From contig CALLDR010000032.1 of the NCBI GenBank assembly GCA_937997955.1, positions 1-16,327 on the forward strand: a stretch of DNA of 16,327 nucleotides. Reading direction: 5' to 3'. The notes beneath the pieces are model-generated. The model had not been told where the DNA came from. It saw nothing but the letters and a program-made list of their open reading frames with translations, and searched no databases. This stretch comes from an uncultured Emergencia sp. (lineage in GTDB: Bacteria > Bacillota > Clostridia > Peptostreptococcales > Anaerovoracaceae). Within the stretch, counting starts at the first letter, position 1, and each line of letters opens with the position of its first letter. Below are positions 1 through 5,852 of this stretch, in pieces. The position numbers and the translations under genes were made by a program.

Positions 1-1
1 A

Positions 2-298
2 CTGGTGGCGCGGAGCATGTACGCGAAAGCGCCGAGCGGAAAGAAATCTATCAAAGTCTACTGGTTCAACAAGGACGGCAGTGAGCTGAACTTTGACGGC
101 TACGAAGTATATCGTTCCCTGAAGAAGGACAGCGGCTATGGAACCAAACCGATCTTTAAGACAACAAAGGCAAGGTACTACAATACCGCCATCAAGAAAG
201 GAACCAAGTACTACTACAAAGTCCGCGCTTATAAGATGATCAACGGTGAAAAAGTTTACACCCAATACTCCTTAAAGGCGTGGCGGACAGCGAAATAG
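2..298 (+). CDS. C-terminal end of a surface-type protein with a fibronectin-III-like segment (5' partial)
   Basis: The reading frame is open from the first in-frame codon at base 2 to a TAG at 296-298, so this is most likely the last ~98 codons of a longer gene beginning before the window. A GTG at 5 and an ATG at 17 exist, but no ribosome binding site is visible before either. The peptide is rich in Lys, Tyr and Gly. Its pattern, 'KVYW' then 'GYEVYRSL' then 'KYYYKVRAYK' then 'YSLKAW', is that of the beta strands of a fibronectin type III / Ig-like domain, as found at the C-terminus of secreted or wall-associated Clostridia proteins. No catalytic motif is visible. A strong terminator follows. 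The protein's main function lies in the missing N-terminal part and cannot be judged. Confidence 0.6.
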   Translation: MVARSMYAKAPSGKKSIKVYWFNKDGSELNFDGYEVYRSLKKDSGYGTKPIFKTTKARYYNTAIKKGTKYYYKVRAYKMINGEKVYTQYSLKAWRTAK

Positions 299-329
299 GA
301 ATTGGCTTGGTCAAATCCTGAGACATAAG

Positions 330-370
330 GACCCGCAGGGCTGCAGGCTCTGCGGGTCTGTTCATGCTTT
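330..370 (+). terminator. Rho-independent terminator of the upstream partial gene
   Basis: A 12-bp stem is formed by 330-341 (GACCCGCAGGGC) and 347-358 (GCTCTGCGGGTC), with one G-U pair and the five-base loop TGCAG. The T-rich stretch TGTTCATGCTTT follows. It lies 31 bases after the TAG at 298, in the right orientation to end that transcript. The T run is interrupted, so efficiency is uncertain. Confidence 0.7.
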
Positions 371-485
371 AAACCTTTATAAGCCTGATTTGCATGCTTA
401 GGTTTCATATGCGCTTCAGACTTTTACAGCGTCTACGCCGCAGAGAGCAAGGCATTTAGGAGCCCGTTTCAATCTGCCTGACTCT

Positions 486-523
486 GTTTTCTATAGAAAA
501 CATTTTGGCTAATTTGGAAAACA
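486..523. repeat. 38-bp palindrome-bearing repeat, copy 1
   Basis: It begins with the perfect 16-bp palindrome GTTTTCTATAGAAAAC (486-501), continues with ATTTT and a variable four-base segment, and ends with AATTTGGAAAACA. The last part repeats a GGAAAAC word resembling one arm of the palindrome. It matches copy 2 at 672-709 in 36 of 38 positions. A dyad operator or a mobile palindromic repeat could both look like this. Confidence 0.8.
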
Positions 524-671
524 AAATGGTCGGCGCGATGATAAGAAGAGGGAAAAAGTGGGTTTTCAGGTTGATTTGCGGCATGATCATGCCAAAAATC
601 CTCTTAAAGTAACGAATTTTATTGAAAATATCAGCTCAGATACATGACGCTGCTGCCGATTCTTAAATTTC

Positions 672-709
672 GTTTTCTATAGAAAACATTTTCGCAAATT
701 TGGAAAACA
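672..709. repeat. 38-bp palindrome-bearing repeat, copy 2
   Basis: This is the second copy of the element at 486-523, in the same orientation and offset by exactly 186 bases. It differs only at two of the four spacer bases (CGCA instead of GGCT). It ends four bases before the 18-bp tandem array, so the two repeat classes are adjacent here. Confidence 0.8.
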
Positions 710-712
710 GTT

Positions 713-836
713 GGCTTTGTCAATCTGCCCGGCTTTGTCAATCGGCCCGGCTTTGTCAATCCGCCCGACTTTGTCAATCTGCCCGGCTTTGTCAATCCGC
801 TCGGCTTTGTCAATCTGCCCGGCTTTGTCAATCCGC
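713..836. repeat. 18-bp tandem repeat array, about seven units
   Basis: Units with consensus GGCTTTGTCAATCYGCCC start at 713, 731, 749, 767, 785, 803 and 821; the last is 16 bases long. Units differ mainly at positions 13-14, with one GA for GG at 767 and one T for C near 801. There are no spacers, so it is not a CRISPR array. It ends nine bases upstream of the -35 box of the promoter at 845-873. Possible roles are a cluster of protein binding sites or a slippage-expanded satellite. Confidence 0.9.
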
Positions 837-844
837 AAAAAGAA

Positions 845-873
845 TTGCCATTGGCCTGCGAATCGTATATACT
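845..873 (+). promoter_or_regulatory. Sigma-A-type promoter for the alpha/beta hydrolase gene
   Basis: The -35 TTGCCA (845-850) is separated by 17 bases from the -10 TATACT (868-873). Each hexamer differs from consensus by one base. Transcription would start near 880, giving a leader of about 145 bases before the GTG at 1027. The tandem array lies directly upstream, where an activator or repressor would sit. Confidence 0.65.
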
Positions 874-1026
874 AATCTTACATACAGGCTGTGGTCCGGC
901 CAGCACATCGGACGGCAGGCTGTGGACAAGGGTTCAGCGCAGAGATGGGCGCGGGCAGCGTTTGAGTGGCCCATGTAACCTATACAACCTATGCAGCATA
1001 AGAACATCGTACCAGAGAGGAAGAAC

Positions 1027-2013
1027 GTGAAGAAGACAACCGGAGGACAGAGAGAAAAGAGGAAAGAAAAGAGAAGGATTGGTTTTATCGCCCTTTGCGT
1101 GGCGGTGATCTGCGCGTGTCTGCTCTCCGCAGGCTGCGCGGCTCCATCGATGGAAACTTCACCGACTGAAACTCCATTGACTGAGAATTTACCGGCGGAG
1201 GAGATAGTAACAGAAGATGTAGTTCTGGAAAACAGCGGCGGCTCCTATACTAAGGCTCAGATCGTGATACCGGCCAATTACGAGGAGACGAAGCTTCCTT
1301 TGGTTACACTGAGCCACGGCTTTCGCGGCAGCATGGACAGCGCAGGAGGCAATTACCTGGCCGAAAGCCTGGCAAAGGCGGGGATCGCCACCATCCGCAT
1401 GGACTTCGCTCGGTGCACCGACGCTGCGGGGAAGAATCAGGTCAACCAGTATACTGTCGATACCATGGTCAGCGACCAGCTCTCCGCCATCGAGTATATG
1501 ATCGGCCGCTATAACGTGGACCCCCAGCGCATCGGTCTTTACGGGAGAAGCCTGGGCGGACGGGTAGCCATGACCATGGCCAACGAGAATAAGGGCGGCT
1601 ATGATTTCAAGGCGCTGGCGCTGGTTGCGCCGGCGGGCAACGGAAATGCCCTGCAGTATTATATGGGCGGACAGGACAAGTGGTCCGCCATGAAGGCGGA
1701 GGCAGTCGAGAAGGGCAGCGTAGTCCATCAAAAGGTGATCCTGACGCCGGAGTTTTTCACGTCCATCGAGGACTACGTGCCGTCAGAGAACGGAGGCAAG
1801 TTTCAGCATCCCGTCCTTGTGATCTATAATACAGAGGACTACGTTGTCCTGCCGCAGACCTCCCTGGAGTGCGCCGAAAGCTACAGCGATGTAAAGATCA
1901 CGAAGATAACCTCGTCAAAGAGTCCACACGGATGTGAGATGGGCTTTCAGTCATCTAGGATCAAAGACCGTCTGCTCAAAGAGATTACGGCCTTCTTCAA
2001 AGAGAATCTGTAG
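1027..2013 (+). CDS. Lipoprotein alpha/beta hydrolase (probable esterase)
   Basis: The 328-residue protein starts with a Lys/Arg-rich stretch, a hydrophobic helix (about 18-35) and the lipobox LSAG-C with the lipidated Cys at 37. It should be exported and anchored to the outer face of the membrane. The alpha/beta-hydrolase fold follows: 'LSHGF' of the oxyanion region, nucleophile elbow GRSLGG with Ser175, acid Asp271 in 'YNTEDY', and His301 in 'SPHG'. Between the lipobox and the fold is a Thr/Glu/Pro-rich linker. GTG at 1027 is chosen because AGAGAGG ends six bases before it. The ATG at 991 has no ribosome binding site and would add 12 residues before the charged region. Such enzymes cleave esters or related bonds; the substrate is not evident. 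It is probably monocistronic, from the promoter at 845-873. Confidence 0.82.
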   Translation: MKKTTGGQREKRKEKRRIGFIALCVAVICACLLSAGCAAPSMETSPTETPLTENLPAEEIVTEDVVLENSGGSYTKAQIVIPANYEETKLPLVTLSHGFRGSMDSAGGNYLAESLAKAGIATIRMDFARCTDAAGKNQVNQYTVDTMVSDQLSAIEYMIGRYNVDPQRIGLYGRSLGGRVAMTMANENKGGYDFKALALVAPAGNGNALQYYMGGQDKWSAMKAEAVEKGSVVHQKVILTPEFFTSIEDYVPSENGGKFQHPVLVIYNTEDYVVLPQTSLECAESYSDVKITKITSSKSPHGCEMGFQSSRIKDRLLKEITAFFKENL

Positions 2014-2068
2014 GAAACGCGCGGAAAACCTGTAAAAAGCCGCGAAAAACAGGGCATGTAAAAGGATT

Positions 2069-2097
2069 TTGACAAAGGTTTTTCATTCATGTAAAAG
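2069..2097 (+). promoter_or_regulatory. Candidate promoter for the XRE regulator
   Basis: A perfect -35 TTGACA (2069-2074) is followed 17 bases later by TAAAAG (2092-2097), a weak -10. A second -10-like TATGAT lies at 2129-2134 without a good -35. Either could drive the gene at 2179. The 2014-2068 interval before it is an odd mixture of A runs and CGCG words, with short imperfect inverted repeats. Confidence 0.35.
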
Positions 2098-2178
2098 AGA
2101 TTTGGTAGAAAAACGAACATAGATTTTGTATGATGAGTATGCTTTTGATCAAAGCAGAAAAGACAGCGAGGTGGAAGC

Positions 2179-2871
2179 ATGGAAATAGGAAGCAAGCTCA
2201 AAGACGCGCGGAACAGCAAAGGACTGACCCAGGAACAGGCTGCCGAAGCCCTAGACGTCAGCAGGCAGACGATTTCAAACTGGGAGAATAACAGATCCTA
2301 TCCGGATATCATCAGCGTGATTAAAATGAGCGGCCTCTATTCCGTAAGTCTTGACCACCTTCTCAAGGAGGAAAAACCTATGAATGAGGAAAAATCTATG
2401 AATCAGACCTATCAGGAGTTTTTGGAAGAGAGCACAAACACGGTGCGGGCGAAGCGAAGGCTGGAGAAGGCGATCCTGTTTTTGACGTATTTTCTCGTCT
2501 GGGCTGCCGCCATGGTGTTTTTCTGGCAGATGAATGGACCTGTGACATCTCAGCAGGGAGCCGTCGTTTTCAGGTGGATACTGCTGCCGGCGGTTCTATT
2601 GGCGATTACCATATGCATCGCCAAAAATAATTACTGGGGAAGGGGAAACTGGTTCGCTGTCCTGATGGCGGCTGTTACCTATCTTACAGTTCCCTATACA
2701 GAGTTTGTGGAATTTGCGGACGGGCCGGAAATGGCATTTACCTTCTGCTTTCCCAATTTCAGATATATGTCGGCGGGCATCATCATCGCCGCATGCGGCC
2801 TCTGCATAGGCGCTTTCTGGAACAGAAGAACGAAGAAGAAGGAAGCAGACATCGATCAAAAGGAAGCATGA
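2179..2871 (+). CDS. XRE-family regulator with a four-helix membrane domain
   Basis: The protein has 230 residues. Residues 6-60 form a Cro/CI-type helix-turn-helix ('GLTQEQAAEALDVSRQTISNWE'-like core), followed by 'SLDHLLK', the usual end of this domain in Firmicutes. A charged linker (62-97) contains the near-repeat KPMNEE/KSMNQT. Four hydrophobic segments at about 98-117, 129-148, 157-174 and 196-214 predict a membrane domain, and the tail is highly charged. It is probably a membrane-tethered DNA-binding protein. GAGGTGG just before the ATG supports the start. No sensor enzyme or transporter is adjacent, so its target is unknown; it may act on its own promoter. A bidirectional terminator follows. 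Confidence 0.8.
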   Translation: MEIGSKLKDARNSKGLTQEQAAEALDVSRQTISNWENNRSYPDIISVIKMSGLYSVSLDHLLKEEKPMNEEKSMNQTYQEFLEESTNTVRAKRRLEKAILFLTYFLVWAAAMVFFWQMNGPVTSQQGAVVFRWILLPAVLLAITICIAKNNYWGRGNWFAVLMAAVTYLTVPYTEFVEFADGPEMAFTFCFPNFRYMSAGIIIAACGLCIGAFWNRRTKKKEADIDQKEA

Positions 2872-2932
2872 GAACCGTATAACGAATGAAAATCGAATGA
2901 AAATCGCATGGAAACCGCGCGGGAAACGCGCG

Positions 2933-2958
2933 AAAAAAGGGGCCGGAGCCCCTTTTTT
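2933..2958. terminator. Bidirectional terminator between convergent genes
   Basis: An 11-bp perfect stem, AAAAAAGGGGC (2933-2943) with GCCCCTTTTTT (2948-2958), has the loop CGGA. The arm symmetry gives a U run on both strands. It can therefore stop the XRE transcript from the left and the cysteine-rich gene's transcript from the right. It sits inside a larger fold: outer arms 2905-2914 and 2961-2970 (CGCATGGAAA/TTTCCATGCG) and a CGCGCG hairpin at 2916-2932. Confidence 0.92.
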
Positions 2959-3000
2959 CATTTCCATGCGGTTTTATAATGCAGTCCTGTTCATGACGCT

Positions 3001-4002
3001 TTATCTTCTCGGCTGCGGCCGCTTCGGCGGCCGGCACGTGTCTTCGCACGGATCCGAGCAGGCCGGTTCACATTCGCACTCACATTCACACGGGTCTTCG
3101 CAGTTTTGTGTATTGCACTCTTTGATGCCGGCAGGGAACAAGCTCGGGAAGGTGCTGCAGATGGCGTTTTGCTGCAGGGGCGCCTGGGCGTAGCCGGTGG
3201 AGAGCACGCAAAGCTGCACCGGAACCACCACCTTCTTCTCGCAGGTCAGACAGATGGCGACGATCAGGTTGCCGCTGACTCTGCCTTCGCAGTCCATGGC
3301 CAGGTCGCGTCCGCAGTTGTTGGTCGCCAGGCGGGCTTCACAGGCAGAATTGCAGAACTCCGTAAACCGGGGCATGAAAGCCGTGTCGATGGTGGAAGGC
3401 ATGCAGATTTCGAAGAAGTTGGTCAGGATCATCGGCTGATCCGGGTCCGCGATGGTTACGTCGGTGCAGACCGTGAAGATCACCTCGTTGTTGCAGCTGT
3501 CGCACAGCAGCAGATCCAGCTCGATGGATACGCCGCCTGAGACCGCTACGCTCTGCGTGCCGAAGACAGGCGTGCCCTTGCATTTATCGTCACAGTCGGA
3601 AGTTTCAGCGTACATGATTCTCTCCGAATATGTACCGTCAGCGCCTACGACTCTCAGCTCCTTGCCCTTGCCGTCCATCAGGAAGGAAGCGCCCGATATG
3701 GCCGTATCCACATCCAGCGTCAGATTGCGGCGGTCTTCCACGTTGTCAGGGTTGAAAAAGCGCCTGCACCTGATGTCGACGACCCTTTTGATCCTGTGTC
3801 CCTGCGGAATGCACGGGCGGAATTCCTGGTCGTTAAAGGTCTTCATGCCCTGCAAGTTGAATCTGACGGCATCAAATACCTGCTGTACATAGATCGGGGC
3901 TGTGCAGACGCTGTTCATATCTCCGTCAAATTCGCACAAATTGTTGGAATTGCAGCAATTTTGATAGAGGTCTCCTGTCACTCTATTTCCAAAGCAACTC
4001 AT
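3001..4002 (-). CDS. Cysteine-rich structural-type protein, probable spore surface protein (unrecognised family)
   Basis: The start at 4002 is set by AAGGAGGT six bases upstream; a longer in-frame form beginning at 4113 would run through the promoter. The 333-residue product has 30 cysteines, spread through the body and packed at the end (residues 301-323, with alternating Cys-Glu and 'DPCE' words). The tail is basic (RPPKRPQPRR). There is no signal peptide or membrane segment. The middle reads as beta-rich repeats ('VYVQQVFDAVRF', 'SISGASF', 'GTPVFGTQSVAVSGGVSIELDLLLCDSC'). I cannot name a family. The cytoplasmic character, high Cys content and sigma-K-like promoter suggest a spore coat or exosporium protein crosslinked by disulfides in the mother cell; this is inference. 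The gene is monocistronic, convergent with the XRE gene and divergent from 4112. Confidence 0.72.
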   Translation of the reverse strand: MSCFGNRVTGDLYQNCCNSNNLCEFDGDMNSVCTAPIYVQQVFDAVRFNLQGMKTFNDQEFRPCIPQGHRIKRVVDIRCRRFFNPDNVEDRRNLTLDVDTAISGASFLMDGKGKELRVVGADGTYSERIMYAETSDCDDKCKGTPVFGTQSVAVSGGVSIELDLLLCDSCNNEVIFTVCTDVTIADPDQPMILTNFFEICMPSTIDTAFMPRFTEFCNSACEARLATNNCGRDLAMDCEGRVSGNLIVAICLTCEKKVVVPVQLCVLSTGYAQAPLQQNAICSTFPSLFPAGIKECNTQNCEDPCECECECEPACSDPCEDTCRPPKRPQPRR

Positions 4003-4040
4003 ATTTTTACCTCCTTGTTGGCTTGATAATCTTTCGTGAT

Positions 4041-4069
4041 TAGTATATGAATCCCGGCAATTTTGTGTT
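4041..4069 (-). promoter_or_regulatory. Candidate sigma-K (sporulation) promoter of the cysteine-rich gene
   Basis: On the minus strand, AACA (4069-4066) is followed 16 bases later by CATATACTA (4049-4041). This fits the sigma-K consensus mACm-N16/17-CATAnnnTA at every specified base. Transcription would start about 30 bases before the ATG, leaving room for the AAGGAGGT site. A sigma-E reading is possible because the -10 elements are alike. No comparable sigma-A promoter was found on this strand. The match is by eye only. Confidence 0.55.
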
Positions 4070-4074
4070 ACAAT
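4066..4074 (+). promoter_or_regulatory. Extended -10 promoter for the 4112 gene
   Basis: TGTTACAAT is an extended -10 (TGn plus TACAAT, one mismatch from TATAAT). No clear -35 lies 17 bases upstream, as is common with extended -10 promoters. Transcription would start near 4081. Its bases overlap the -35 of the sigma-K-like promoter on the other strand, so the two are unlikely to be occupied together. Confidence 0.45.
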
Positions 4075-4111
4075 AACTGTTACATGAGAGAAACAGGAGG
4101 CGGACAGAACC

Positions 4112-4579
4112 ATGTGTCAGGACAAAGATCAGAGAGATCAGAGAGATCAGAGAGACGAAATAGGATTGGACGAAGAAGATCAGAGAGAATTTGATCAGGG
4201 AGAGCTGGATCAAAAAGAATCAGCTCAGGGACAGGCTCAAAGCAAATCAGCCGAAGGGCAAGGTGAAAGAGAACCGGGCGAAGAACAGGCTGAGAAAAAG
4301 CAAGGCGAAGGAAAACAGGCTGAGAAAAAGCAAAGACTGCGGCAATTGACTGCCGTTGCTGCCGCGAAAAAAGACGCGGAGGAGCCGAAGCCCGGAAACA
4401 ACAAAACCAAGTCGTTAAAGGTGCTGCTGGAAGCCATCATGCTGTGCATTTTCGCCTTTATTGTTTTAATGACCGATTTTCTGGGTAGTAAATTCGGTGA
4501 GGCAGCGGGAAATGTGGCCCTGGTCATATGCGCGCTGATATTGGCGGCCCTGCTGTTTTGGCCAAGCAAAAAACGATAG
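4112..4579 (+). CDS. Small membrane protein with a highly charged repetitive N-terminus (unknown function)
   Basis: The 155-residue product begins with about 78 residues of low complexity, almost all Gln, Glu, Asp, Lys, Arg and Gly ('DQRDQRDQRD', then two 'QAEKKQ' blocks). Two hydrophobic segments follow at about 102-122 and 132-150, and the end is SKKR. The coding DNA shows recent slippage: three units of GATCAGAGA from 4127 to 4153, and a 20-base word repeated at 4284 and 4314. AGGAGG at 4095-4100 supports the ATG, with a rather long 11-base gap. The last codon and stop run into the ribosome binding site of the M16 gene, which suggests translational coupling. Family not recognised; a membrane anchor with a disordered cytoplasmic tail is a fair description. 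Confidence 0.65.
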   Translation: MCQDKDQRDQRDQRDEIGLDEEDQREFDQGELDQKESAQGQAQSKSAEGQGEREPGEEQAEKKQGEGKQAEKKQRLRQLTAVAAAKKDAEEPKPGNNKTKSLKVLLEAIMLCIFAFIVLMTDFLGSKFGEAAGNVALVICALILAALLFWPSKKR

Positions 4580-4594
4580 GAGGCATTTATATAT

Positions 4595-5845
4595 ATGGTT
4601 ATTACGAAAACGTTAAGCTCAGGCGTTCGGATCGTCATGGAACAGATTCCATACGTCCAGTCCGTGGCTATCGGCATCTGGGTCCGCGCCGGGGCGGTGG
4701 ACGAAGAACAGAAATATGCAGGCATTTCCCACTTTATCGAACATATGATGTTTAAGGGGACGACCCATCGTTCCGCGCGGCAGATCGCGGCGGACATCGA
4801 CAAGATCGGCGGACAGATCAACGCCTTTACCGGCAAAGAGGCCACCTGCTACTACGTCAAATCCATCAGCAGCAACTACAAGAAGGCTGCCGACGTGATC
4901 TGCGACATGCTGGAGAACGCCGCTCTGGACCGTCAGGAGATGAACAAAGAGCGGCAGGTCATCTGCGAAGAGATCAAGATGACCCTGGACACGCCGGACG
5001 ATCTGGCCCACGACACCATCACATCTCTGGTGTTCAAAGGCACGCCCCTTGGCAAGTCCATCATCGGCACGCCGACCAGCCTGAAGCGGATCACCCGGGG
5101 CGTCATGGCGGACTATCTGGACAGACAATACACCAGAGACAGCATGGTCATCTCCGTCGCGGGGAATTTTGACGCCGACGACGTGTGCGCCTATTTCGAT
5201 CAAAGGCTTTCCGTCAGACGGCCTTCAAAGCCGGCGGCAGAGCCATCGCCGGCCGCGTACGTTCCGGCGAGAAAGGTGATCACCAAGGACATCGAGCAGT
5301 CCCATATCTGCCTGGCGACCAAAGCCCTCAGACTGGGCGATCCGCGCTACTACGCCTTTGCCATTCTCAACAACGTCATGGGCGGCAGCATGAGCTCAAG
5401 GCTCTTCCAGAATATCCGGGAAGAAAAGGGCCTGGCCTATTCCGTCTATTCCATGACCGGCGCGTTCAGAGGCGACGGCTATTACAATATCTACGCCGGC
5501 GTCAGCCACGACAAGGTCCGCGACGCCATCGGCGGTATCCGTGAGGAGCTGGAGATCCTGGGAGAGAAGGGCATCACAGAAGAAGAGCTGGATTCCTCCA
5601 GAGAACAGCTGAAGGCGTCCTACATCTTCGGACAGGAAAACGTAGCGGGCAGAATGTTCAAAAACGGAAAGAACACCCTTTTGACCGGAAACGTGCAGAC
5701 GGACGAAGCCGTTATCGCGGCCTTTGACGCGGTGGACATGGACGCGATCCGCCAGGTCAGCAGCATGATCTGCGATTTCAGCCAGTATTCCGCGGCTCTG
5801 GTCACCCGTGACCGTCTGGATCTGGCGAGAGCGATGAAAGGTTAG
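4595..5845 (+). CDS. M16-family zinc metalloprotease (processing-peptidase-like, MlpA/YmxG type)
   Basis: The 416-residue protein carries the inverted zinc motif HxxEH as His46-Phe-Ile-Glu49-His50. The third ligand is expected at Glu126 in 'CEEIKM'; Glu49 is the catalytic base. The second half has the M16 C-domain signature 'RLFQNIREEKGLAYSVYS' (about 269-286), with the Arg/Tyr substrate-binding type residues. The length matches single-subunit bacterial members related to mitochondrial processing peptidase beta and Bacillus MlpA. There is no signal peptide, so a cytoplasmic peptidase that degrades small peptides is likely. The ribosome binding site AGGAGG (4578-4583) overlaps the upstream gene's TAG. 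dut starts seven bases after the stop, so the two are probably co-transcribed. Confidence 0.92.
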   Translation: MVITKTLSSGVRIVMEQIPYVQSVAIGIWVRAGAVDEEQKYAGISHFIEHMMFKGTTHRSARQIAADIDKIGGQINAFTGKEATCYYVKSISSNYKKAADVICDMLENAALDRQEMNKERQVICEEIKMTLDTPDDLAHDTITSLVFKGTPLGKSIIGTPTSLKRITRGVMADYLDRQYTRDSMVISVAGNFDADDVCAYFDQRLSVRRPSKPAAEPSPAAYVPARKVITKDIEQSHICLATKALRLGDPRYYAFAILNNVMGGSMSSRLFQNIREEKGLAYSVYSMTGAFRGDGYYNIYAGVSHDKVRDAIGGIREELEILGEKGITEEELDSSREQLKASYIFGQENVAGRMFKNGKNTLLTGNVQTDEAVIAAFDAVDMDAIRQVSSMICDFSQYSAALVTRDRLDLARAMKG

Positions 5846-5852
5846 GTGCCCC

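Larger units (their letters stand above)
360..844. other. Long non-coding region with palindromes and repeats
   Basis: No convincing gene is found between the terminator near 358 and the promoter at 845. The region holds two copies of a 38-bp palindrome-bearing element, a perfect 14-bp palindrome GGCATGATCATGCC at 580-593, and an 18-bp tandem array at 713-836. Stretches at 304-318 and 469-483 resemble the 18-bp unit but are degenerate. The area around 500-700 is A/T-rich compared with the neighbouring genes. Open frames here exist only because the 18-bp period is divisible by three. They lack ribosome binding sites and credible starts. Confidence 0.6.

Noticed and set aside
713..836. CRISPR array
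   Set aside because: Units are 18 bp and directly adjacent, with no spacers, and no cas gene is nearby.
700..978. Open frame encoding (LCQSAR)n repeats, plus an opposite-strand (LTKPGR)n frame
   Set aside because: The 18-bp period is a multiple of three, so an array without stop codons stays open in whichever frames avoid them. There is no ribosome binding site or good start, and the plus-strand frame runs through the promoter into unrelated sequence.
1189..1731. Minus-strand open frame inside the hydrolase gene
   Set aside because: Antisense to a gene with a complete catalytic triad; no ribosome binding site or family likeness.
2026..2053. Hairpin CCTGT...ACAGG after the hydrolase gene as terminator
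   Set aside because: Only five base pairs with a loop of about 17 bases and no T run, so not convincing.
4003..4113. N-terminal extension of the cysteine-rich protein
   Set aside because: The extension has no ribosome binding site and would be translated from the promoter region itself. AAGGAGGT at the proper distance fixes the start at 4002.
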